A stretch of 64,000 bases of DNA from Notolepis coatsorum (Eukaryota; Chordata; Actinopteri; Aulopiformes; Paralepididae): assembly GCA_963971535.1 (NCBI GenBank), contig OZ020593.1:17301919-17365918 (forward strand), given 5' to 3'. Shown one piece after another: positions 55,613-64,000 of the stretch. The notes under the pieces are model-generated. The model searched no databases and was not told where the DNA came from. It was given only the letters and a program-made list of their open reading frames with translations. Positions within the stretch are counted from its first letter, which is position 1, and the number at the start of each line of letters is the position of its first letter. The position numbers were made by a program, and so were the translations under genes.

Positions 55613-56223
55613 TGTTATAATCACAGCACGGGCATACTTCACTCCCCCTCATTTTTCCCCTCACGTTCTCCACACACTCCTCTTCATCACCCTCTCCGTC
55701 ATCCACGCACTCCTCCTCATCCTCTCTTTCTCCATTCACCCCTCCATTCACCCTTATACGACCGGCATCACTTCACTTCACGTCACCTTGCCCAGCTGCA
55801 CTTCATCCCCCTGATTCACACGCTGTCAGGCACCTCACTCCTCACAGCTGCATCCTATCCCCCTCTGATGAGGTGCCTACTTCTACTCCTCGACGCTGAC
55901 CAGAAGTCGTCGTGGTATTAAATACCACTACCCAGGTACGACGTCTCTACCTAAAGCTCTGCTGGAATCTACCCTTTGTATTGCCTCGCCTAACCTGTTT
56001 CTCCTGTGCCCCAGGACCGTTCCTGCCTGGACCTTCCCTGTCCCCGAAGAGGACCACTTGCCCGCTCGCTGCCACAGCAGCAGCCGCAAGACGAGAACTA
56101 TAACCCCGTTCTATTCCCCTCCAATTCCTGTACTACTGAATTCATTAAAACCCTTGAAACGCTCCAATCTCCTCTCCTGTGTGTATCCAGCAATTGGGCT
56201 GTGCTCCAGACCACATTCTCACA
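55613..56223 (+). mobile_element. Solo LTR fossil, family S copy 1, 611 bp
   Basis: It begins TGTTATAATCACAGCACGGG and ends ACATTCTCACA. CCCGC lies on both sides as a 5-bp duplication. An ATTAAA about 80 bp from the end fits an LTR. Copy 2 lies at 59400-60035. No internal region. Confidence 0.75.
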
Positions 56224-56397
56224 CCCGCTGGTCAGAAGAAGACAATCTGTCGAACATCACCCAGAATAATAGACTCTGAGCATTTTAAAAGAAGCATGCT
56301 CAAAGAAAAGTCCTTAAAGCTTGAGATCCCCCACCCCCCTCTGTTGCAGAGTTTAAAATCTTGATCTCCAACCTCTTGTCAATCAAAGTTGTACTTA
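56224..56397. other. Unassigned DNA
   Basis: No feature recognised. Confidence 0.3.
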
Positions 56398-56601
56398 TCT
56401 TACGTATCTGGTAATCGGAAGATTCCCCGGTTCAATTCCGGCTTCTCCCGGGCAGCCCGTCGAAGTGTCCTTGAGCAGGTCGGCGCCTCGCGCGGTCGTC
56501 TCCGCCATCGGTGTGTGAATGTGTGAGTGAACGGGTGAAAGTGAGGCATTATAAGGTGTTGAAGCGCTGTGGATAGAAGCTGCTATATAAATGCAGTCCA
56601 T
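56398..56601 (+). mobile_element. SINE type B, diverged
   Basis: Contains GGTAATCGGAAGATTCCCCG, box B GGTTCAATTCC, GTCGAAGTGTCCTTGAGCAG and the ATATAAATGCAGTCCATTTA end. The head is partly lost. Confidence 0.65.
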
Positions 56602-56884
56602 TTACCATCATGGCACTTCCTTTGTCTCATATTTACAGCTCTGCCCTGGATGCCTACAGGGTCCCTGGGGCTCCAGTCTCAACAGCCAGACTCTCCACGA
56701 GCTAATAGTCCAACTTTATTGTCTGCTCACCGAAACTACTTTCATTTGAGGAAGTGTAACGGACGGAGGTACCGCGTGTCTATCCACAGTCACGATGGAC
56801 AGTGTAGTGAAGTGGCTGTGGACGTTAAGCGGTACTGCAAGTAAACTCACTCCCCAGAGGCATCCAGACCCATTACCAAGGGGT
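56602..56884. other. Unassigned DNA
   Basis: No gene recognised. Confidence 0.35.
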
Positions 56885-57299
56885 GAGTGTTTCCAATTCT
56901 CCCCTCCCCTGTCTTGAACGTTGCTCGCATATGCCCCCCTGCAGGTCGGTCGTAGGGAGGATAGAAGCCTTGCATCACGTGTCCCCTCCGGTACACGAGG
57001 AGGCAGCCTGTCACATCTTTTCACCTGCCAGCGCGGACTCTCATTGGCGAGGTGTAACGTGTGGGACTCGCTCATACTAACCCCGCTATTTCCTGTCTCT
57101 GCTGTGCAGGCGTCTCCCAACCGACCTGTAGGAGTCGCTGTCCACAACGTCCAGATTACCACCCATCGACTTCCACCCCGCTGACTTGAGCCAGTATGAC
57201 GGCCGGCCCAAGCCGGAGGCAACGCCGACAGCCGGATTTGAACCCGGTGTCTCTTGCGTTGGTGACGAGTGCAATGTCCGCTGCGCCACCCAGCCGCCA
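56885..57299 (-). mobile_element. tRNA-derived SINE, type A, old copy, reverse
   Basis: Matches the family with many changes, including GTGTCCCCTCCGGTACACGA and the head GCCGGATTTGAACCCGGTGT reversed. Much older than the other copies. Confidence 0.75.
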
Positions 57300-57549
57300 G
57301 AGAGCAAGAAAGTTTTTTCATAATTCGGATAGCATTTTACTAACTTCAGTGTCAACCAAGAATGATATGCAATTCGAAATTGGCCCCTGAAAGAAAAAGA
57401 AATTGGTGGAGCTGAAAAAGCTAGAATAAAAAAACGAAAATTGCTAGTAAAAGACGCAGAACAATATTTGAAAATTACAGACCTGTTTAGTAGAGGAAGG
57501 AACAAGTGACTTGCTGCGAAACCATGCAGGTGATGTAGAGTAGGACAGT
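57300..57549. other. Unassigned DNA
   Basis: No feature recognised. Confidence 0.3.
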
Positions 57550-57990
57550 TTAATGGGGGAGAGACAGAGAGAGTGACAGACAGACGGAACACAGAGACAG
57601 AAAGACACACAGAGAGAGAGAGACACACACACACAGAGAGAGACACACAAAGAGAGAGACACACATAGAGAGACACAGAGAGAGAGAGACACACACAGAG
57701 AGAGACACAGAGAGAGAGAGACACACACACACGGAGAGACACACAGAGAGAGAGAGATACACACAGAGACACAGCGAGAGAGAGACACACAGCGAGAGAG
57801 ACACACACAGACAGAGAGAGACACACACACACAGAGACACACACGCACAAAGAGAGAGACACACACAGAGAGAGAGAAAGAGACACAAACAGAGAGAGAG
57901 AGACACACACACAGAGAGAGAGGACACAGATAGAGAGAGACACAGAGAGAGAGACAGAGAGAGAGACACACACAGAGAGACACAGAGACC
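57550..57990. repeat. GAGACACA microsatellite
   Basis: About 440 bp of GAGA and ACAC in mixed order. The long cysteine, leucine and serine frames on the minus strand come from it. Confidence 0.95.
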
Positions 57991-58212
57991 TGGGAAAGCG
58001 AACAGGCTCTTGGAATGGGTGTCTGGGAGGAAGGTGGGGGGGGGTCTTTCGATGTTGAATTAAATGGGCAAGCAACTAATGACATGAGTCGCAAAATTAA
58101 AGGACAATAAATCGAATCTAACTGAAATTGTGTAGCACAGACCTTTCTATGGATCAAAACCTCAATATTATTATGGTGTAGTTAATACTTCATGTATCCT
58201 TAATCCCTAGGC
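57991..58212. other. Unassigned DNA
   Basis: No feature recognised. Confidence 0.3.
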
Positions 58213-59292
58213 TAATGAGTCAAGTCAAGTCAAGTCAAGAGTTTTATTTGTCATGGCATACAAGTATACAATGAAATGCGGGGGGTCTTGCCCGCAACGA
58301 TTGTGCATAATACAATAGTAATATATAATAATATAATATAATAAGAATCCAATAGAACATTGTGCAATAATACAAGTAATCAAAGTAGGGCATATCGGTA
58401 TATGTACATGAGTTATTTACAGAGCATGGTAGGACATACTAGGTCCTGTGGTAGTGCAATACACTGTTAGCTACGGATGAGGCACTGGGTCTTTATGTCT
58501 ATACAATGCTATATTATACAATCTCAAGTTATACTATACTATTCTTAAGTGACCTTTCCTTTTGTAAAGTGACCATAAGTGTGAGCGTGTGCAGCATGAG
58601 TGTGTGTGTGCTCATGTTAAAGTGGCTGCTAGTGTGTGAGTGTGTACAGTGTGTGTGGTGTGTGTGTGCTCATGTGTGCTTGTGTGTGGAGAGTTCAGTG
58701 TTCAAGGCTCTGATGGTCTGGGGGAAGAAGCTGAGCCGAAGTCTCTCTGTCCTAGTTGCTGGTGTTCACAGGCGTTTGCCTGACCGCAGCAGCTTGAACA
58801 GGCTGTTGTTGGGGTGGTGAGGGTCTTTCATTATTCTGCAGGCTCTGGATTTGCACCTCTTGTTGTATAGGACCTGCAGGGGTGGTAGTGCAATACCCGT
58901 GGTACGCTCGGCTGAGCGCACCACTCTCTGTAGGGCCTTCTTGTCCTGTGCCGTGCTGTTTCCATACCAGGCAGTGATGTTTCCAGTCAAGATGCTCTCT
59001 ACAGCTCCGGAGTAGAAGGCTGAACCTTAACCTCCTTAACTGTCTCAGGTGGTAGAGGCACTGCTTCGCTTTTTTTTTACGACTGAGTCTATGTGTGTTG
59101 TCCATGTCAGATCCTCTGAGATGTGGACCCCCAGGTACTTGAAGCTGCTCACCCTGTCCACGGTAGCCCTGTTTATCATCAGTGGTGTGTGTGTCCCCTG
59201 CTGTCTCCTCCTAAAATCCACGATCAGCTCCTTGGTTTTTACCAATGTTCAGGAGCAGGCTGTTGTCCTGGTACCAGCGTTCCAGTACCTCA
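58213..59292 (-). mobile_element. LINE family 1, 5'-truncated, reverse
   Basis: Minus strand: part of the RT thumb (VDRVSSFKYLGVHISEDLTW), a short deletion and frameshift near 59020, then SAERTTGIALPPLQVLYNKR and DPHHPNNSLFKLLRSGKRL, and the 3' UTR. The 3' end lies at a (TTGAC)n tail, seen on the plus strand as GTCAAGTCAAGTCAAGTCAA. Best preserved 3' tail of the family. Confidence 0.85.
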
Positions 59293-59399
59293 AGAGGCAC
59301 TAAGATGTTAGTAAAAAAAAGAAAACGTATGCCAATGACAGGAAGTAACGGTATATATGTGTGTGTGTGTGCACTGTGCACGAGTGCACATCTACGGGC
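59293..59399. other. Unassigned DNA with GT run
   Basis: A short GT run near 59357. Nothing else. Confidence 0.35.
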
Positions 59400-60035
59400 T
59401 GTCATAATCACAGCACGGGCCTACTTCACTCCCCCTCCTTTTCCCCTCACGTCCTCCACACGCTCCTCTTCATCCCCCTCTCCATCCACTGCACACTCCT
59501 CCTCATCCTCTCTTTCTCCAGTCACCCCTTCCTTTACCCTCATACGCCCAGCTGTATTTCATCCCCCTAATTCGCACGCGGTCAAGCACCCCACTCTCCA
59601 CAGCTGCACTCAATCCTTCCATGATGGGGGGACTACTTCTACACCTCGACGCTGACCAGAAGCTGTCGTGGTATTAATTACCACTGCCCAGGTACGACGT
59701 CTCTGCCGAAAGCTCTGCTAGATACCAACCGTGTATTTGCCTTACTCTAACCTGTTTCTCTCCTGTGCCCCAAATGACCGCCGTCCCTGCCTGGACGTCA
59801 CCTGTTCCCGAAGAGGAACACTAGTTCTCCCGCTGCAACCCAGCAGCTCCCAAGACAAGCACCAGGACCGCTTGCTCGCTCACTGCCGCCGCGGCAGCCA
59901 CAAGACAGAACATAACCCTGTTCTATTTCCCCCAATTCCTGTGTTGCTCAATTGACATTAAACACCCTTGAAACAGCTCCTATCTCTTCTCGTGTATTCA
60001 GCAATTGGGCTGTGCTCCAGACCCCAGTTCTCACA
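59400..60035 (+). mobile_element. Solo LTR fossil, family S copy 2, 636 bp
   Basis: Begins TGTCATAATCACAGCACGGG and ends CCAGTTCTCACA, in the same orientation as copy 1. Flanks CGGGC and GGGGC match at 4 of 5 positions. It carries an extra 'CCAGGACCGCTTGCTCGC' stretch compared with copy 1. No internal region. Confidence 0.7.
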
Positions 60036-60293
60036 GGGGCGGGGTGTAGATTTTATCTCCCTGATGTTGACTCCTTAGCCACAGCCTTGGGTTGTTTAAT
60101 ACTGGACAAGTGTTTCATAACGCCCGCTGTGTGGGCCGGTGCGTGGGCTGGTGCGTCTGAATGTCCCGGGCTGAATTTGTGTCCCAGTCCGCCCCTGACT
60201 TGTACTGTATGTAATTGTTTCTTTTTTGTGTATTTGTATTCGCTCTGGTGGCAAACCATGTTTCCCCTCGGGGATTAAGAATAAACCATACCA
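60036..60293 (+). mobile_element. LINE 3' end-like DNA
   Basis: Ends in CCCCTCGGGGATTAAGAATA AACC and a CATAC repeat, a usual fish LINE 3' end. No coding part. Confidence 0.5.
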
Positions 60294-60749
60294 TACAGGC
60301 CGCCAATTACGCAAGATTTGGCGTAGATATTTATACACCCCGAAACCAACTGTCCCTATGGGCGGGATGTTCCACTTTCATTAATCCTGAAACCACTCCA
60401 ACTACAGGCCCTCAGAACACATGTGGAAATGAGCTTTGTTCGTACCAGATCACTCACCTGACAGCTCTTTTCCTCTCCAGGCATGTACCCGCATATGGTG
60501 TGGGACTGTTTTCTGTAGCTCCCAAGGGGAGCATGTAGAAACTCTCACTCTCTCTCTTTCGAATAATGATTCCAGTTACGACCTTTCTGTTAATGAGTGA
60601 CACACTTAGGTGTAACAGCTGTCAAAGAAGCAGGTGGCAACTCGAAGGCAGGTTTGTTTCATTACCCCCAACCCCTGCATCACTTACATTTTCACATCTG
60701 TACACACCTATATTTTAGTATTATTATTTATTTAAACATTTTCTCTCTG
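60294..60749. other. Unassigned DNA
   Basis: No gene or repeat recognised. Confidence 0.4.
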
Positions 60750-61225
60750 GGGCGGCTACGTGGTGCAGTGGGCAAGGCGCTCACCACGAATACTGGAGGC
60801 TGGGCTCAAACAGATCATCTCCCTGTTCGAGCCCAGCGCTCCAGTTTGGCTGGTCGTCCGTACTAATACACATTGGCAGTATTAGGGGGAGGGAAAACTG
60901 ATGGGTGGGGATCGGGCGTTGTGGACAGCGACCCCTACAGGTCGGTTGGTGCGCCTGCGCAGTAGAATCAGGAAGCAACGGGGGCGGGGCCCCTCCAAAG
61001 CCCAGACCCCCGACGTTGAAAGATAGAGCCGCGCAGGTGGAAAGATGCGACTGCTGTTACCTCGAGTATCGGAGGGGACTCGTGCTATGTATGACTTAGT
61101 CCACATTGCAGCCGGCTTGTGGGAGGCAAGAAACAGCGTTCAAAGACAGGGAAGGGTTGAATTGGACGATACAAAAATTGGGATGGGAGAAAAATAGAAA
61201 AATGGGAGAAAAGGTGAAAAAAAAA
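60750..61225 (+). mobile_element. tRNA-derived SINE, type A
   Basis: Family head with an insert of about 16 bp before box B GTTCGAGCCC, then the standard body and A-rich end. TCTCTCTG lies at 60742-60749 and 61226-61233 as a short duplication. Confidence 0.85.
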
Positions 61226-61359
61226 TCTCTCTGTCTTGTCTCTAAGCTGTCTCCCTCTCTCTGTATTATCCCCACCATGTTGTCATTGTGAAAAGTCCAT
61301 GTACTGTGTTTGTCCATGTACTGTGTTTGTCCATGTACTGTGTTTGTCCGTATGCTATA
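61226..61359. repeat. About 18-bp tandem repeat, three to four copies
   Basis: TGTCCATGTACTGTGTT recurs at 61292-61350, next to the hAT edge. Confidence 0.75.
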
Positions 61360-61367
61360 ATGCCATG

Positions 61368-62447
61368 CAGTGGCGGCTCTACCACTAGGGGCGCTCGGGC
61401 GCCGCCCCTCCTCAGGCCCTACCCTGGTTATATGAGAGAAGAAGAAAAATAAGTTTTTAGTTTTATAGCCCTATAAATAATATAAACATGTTTAAAATTA
61501 ATAATATTTACTCATTTTAAGTATGTTTGTGTTTCCAATGCACAATATAACGTTATTATATATAAAAAAAAAAAATCGTTTTCTTGAACAGGAAGTGACT
61601 CACTTTTCTTTTTTTTATAATTTTTTTGTATTTCTCGGCCCGGGCTAGACGCGATAGCGCTCTGAGTGCGCGTCACGGTTTGATCGCTGTATCCGTCACA
61701 GCCAATCAGTGCGTAACGCGTTGTGCGTTGAAATATGACTATTATGTTGGAATCCGGGCGCGATTTGAAGCGGTCTAGCCAGTAGCGTCAAGAATTTCTG
61801 TAGCCGCATTTCGCGGAGACGCTCTCTGATTGGCCGACGCCAGTATTTTTTTCAGTAGCAGAATTTCACAGAGACGATCTCTGATTGGCCGAATCCAATT
61901 TCTAATGTTCTAATTCTAGCTTATTCCTAGGTTGGTCCGTTGGTGGTAGAGATGTGATAGTTGTGTTGTTGTGAGATGCATGCAGCTGTTTGTCTTAGAG
62001 CGTGCCGTGACTGCAAGTTCTTTAGACTGTTAAGCTTAGGCACTCTTTCAAAGTTGGTTAAGGTTAGAGTTTGTCTTAGAGCATGGCGATAGAACGCCAG
62101 GTAGTTTGCAGTCTGTTCGACGCGGAAATGGACAAAGGAATGAAGTACTTGTGTTGTGTGGTGCTGCTAACAAGCTAACACTTGGCTAACAAGCTATATG
62201 GCGGATGCAGTCTGGACACAGTGGACAGTGGTCTGGAATACATCAACAGTGGATTATACACTTTATCAAGGCAAGCCCTCCTGCCCTGGACGTGTCAACT
62301 AAACAGTGAGTCTCTCTCTCTCTCTCTCTCTCGCTCTCTCTCTAATTTCGCCGCGTGTGGGGCATAACCACTCAGACAATGAATGGTAACTTGTTTAAAA
62401 TGAAGAGACATACAAATGTGTTTATTATTGAATGGATCTGACATCAT

Positions 62448-62514
<67 letters not shown>

Positions 62515-62679
62515 GTGCGTGTTTGTGTTGGGCTATTGGAAACGTGGTTGCATTTGACTGACAGATCATATATTGATCGATGGCAATGGTGATAATATTC
62601 GCCAATGCGTGCCTTGTACATGTTTGCAAAATGTTTGGTATAGTGCCCCTAGTGGCGAAGCATCCACGAGCCGCTACTG
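61368..62679. mobile_element. Non-autonomous hAT (CAGTGGCGGCTC ends)
   Basis: Left end CAGTGGCGGCTCTACCACTA, right end inverted CAGTAGCGGCTCGTGGATG, flanked by ATGCCATG at 61360-61367 and 62680-62687 (8 bp). The interior has several CCAAT boxes (GCCAATCAG, GATTGGCC twice), a CT run (62309-62342) and a complementary GA run (62451-62510) that could fold together. No transposase was found. Confidence 0.85.
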
Positions 62680-62687
62680 ATGCCATG

Positions 62688-62760
62688 TATGTAAAGTGCT
62701 TTGAGATGCCTAATGTAAGGCGCTATATAAAATACATTTGTTATTATTATTAATATCAGA
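62688..62760 (+). mobile_element. Retroposon 3' end with TTA tail
   Basis: GTAAAGTGCTTTGAGATGCC, then CGCTATATAAAATACATTTG and (TTA)n. The hAT duplication lies at its left edge, so the hAT entered this repeat. Confidence 0.55.
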
Positions 62761-64000
62761 CGACGTCTCTCTCGTGGACATTTTAACACGTAGATTAGCT
62801 CGATTGCTATAGGATCCATGGAGCTACACAGGACGATGTTAACTTAAATTATTTACATTTGTGATGTGTCGTTTTTAAATATGATTTGAACTGTAAACAT
62901 GTGACGAGTTGTGAAAATGATGGGATGAGACTATTTATTAAATTATGAATCCGGCCATATGGGAATCTTCTTTGAATGCAACTGAGATGTACTGTATGTG
63001 GTGAAATGGATTACAGATTGGGCCTTTAACTGTCCCAAGTTGTTTTATTACACTCCTGTTCGTGTGTGTGTCTGTCTGTGTGTGTGTGTGTCTGTGTGTG
63101 TGTGTGTGTGTGTCAGCCATAACTCCTACAGTTCTGATCCATCCACACATAGGTTGATAGCAGCCCAAGGACCTTCTCAACGAGAAGTATTTTATTTAAA
63201 TTAATTTCCAACCATTGTCGATTGAAATTCATATTGATGTGGAACCAGCAGTGCTTGCAGGCTTTGCCCAATGGCAAAGTGTAGGCATCTCTCTGTGTGC
63301 CATTATAGTTATATATATATATATATATTCAATGTTTTCCTAGGTGATTGTGATTAATGGCACCAACATTAATGATGACAGTGTAATAACGATGGTGTAA
63401 TGTTTACTCATTGGGCTGGTGCAGAGGTACTGATGGGTGAGTCTACAGGGAACGGTTCTTTTTTGGTTAAATTAGTTTGTATTGTCTTTGTATGCATCTA
63501 TCTCTCACGTTTTAGTTCTCTTATCTGTTGATATTATATTGTTGGTATTATATTTGACTACTATAATAATAAATAAATATATATATCGTAAATTTCTTTT
63601 TTACGAAAGCAGCACAGGGAACCAGAGCCTGGATCCAACTCTATTAAAGTCTATGAGATGGATGGGAACGCACACCAAATACTGACATGTCCGTGTTGTG
63701 TGCACCAAGAAATGTCTTTAAAATGGAAGCACACACACACATCACAGAATATGATGGATTTCTTTTCAAATAATACAGTACAGTATGTGTTCATTTAGTT
63801 GTTGTTGGTCTCCAAACAGTATCCATCACATGACTGTTGGCCTGCTCAATCTCTGGCGAGTCAAGTCAGAATGCTGCTGGATGGATGGATGCATGGCTGG
63901 ATGATGGCCCTGGAGGGCTCCGGGAAGGAAACCTTTCAACAGCTCTGCTCATTCCTAGGGCCAGTTAATTAAACAGTATGCTGGGGCCCCTTCGATTCAA
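62761..64000. other. Unassigned DNA with GT and AT runs
   Basis: GT microsatellite at 63063-63113 and AT runs near 63311-63327 and 63575. The last 200 bp have mixed composition and no repeat I know, so they may be unique. No gene recognised. Confidence 0.4.

Noticed and set aside
57086-58157. Long cysteine/leucine/serine frames on the minus strand
   Set aside because: They are translations of the GAGACACA microsatellite.
55613-60035. One full-length LTR element between two matching LTRs
   Set aside because: Flanking duplications differ and the interval contains unrelated SINE, LINE and microsatellite DNA.

Overview
The window reads as intergenic or intronic DNA from a ray-finned (teleost) fish. 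It has abundant CT, GT and AT microsatellites, several tRNA-derived SINEs, CR1/L2/Rex1-type LINE fragments, TTAA-bounded MITEs, hAT elements with 8-bp duplications, solo LTRs and one nearly complete BEL/Pao retrotransposon. No host protein-coding gene could be recognised. One short stretch near 0.84-1.05 kb is a weak exon candidate, and two stretches (about 38.9-39.6 kb and 44.6-44.74 kb) look like non-repetitive, possibly regulatory DNA. The species cannot be named from the sequence.

Layout. 0-2.3 kb: a roughly 100-bp tandem repeat, otherwise unassigned. 2.3-5.4 kb: a TTAA-bounded element (family A) split by a LINE fragment and a large solo LTR. 6.3-10.8 kb: an hAT element, two copies of a TTAA element, a SINE, and a second family A copy that carries a SINE with a perfect 17-bp duplication. 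11.2 kb: a perfect 45-bp inverted repeat. 12.5-17.6 kb and 21.8-22.4 kb: two further TTAA-bounded families (P/Q and E), some copies head to head. 17.8-27.8 kb: LINE and SINE remnants, including a 25-bp tandem array and an RT-deleted LINE. 27.76-37.7 kb: a LINE tail with a restriction-like endonuclease domain, cut in two by a BEL/Pao element that has nearly identical 1.4-kb LTRs, a tRNA-Tyr primer site and the 5-bp duplication CTCGA.

38-44.7 kb: an AT-rich inverted repeat, the first candidate regulatory segment, a 1.2-kb minisatellite with a SINE in it, LINE and SINE tails and a possible LTR, ending in the second candidate regulatory segment. 45-49 kb: MITE-like inverted repeats and a LINE that keeps endonuclease and RT pieces. 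49.5-53 kb: repeat tails, G and CT microsatellites and a solo LTR. 53.3-55.3 kb: an hAT element carrying a LINE with an uninterrupted 356-residue RT. 55.6-64 kb: two solo LTRs of one family, more SINEs and LINEs, a GAGACACA microsatellite, another hAT with an 8-bp duplication, and an unassigned end.

The parts do not form a working pathway. They record successive insertions: the TTAA and hAT elements are the hosts, and LINEs, SINEs, LTRs and the BEL element are the later arrivals. The BEL insertion, the SINE copies with clear duplications and the 53.5-kb LINE look youngest.
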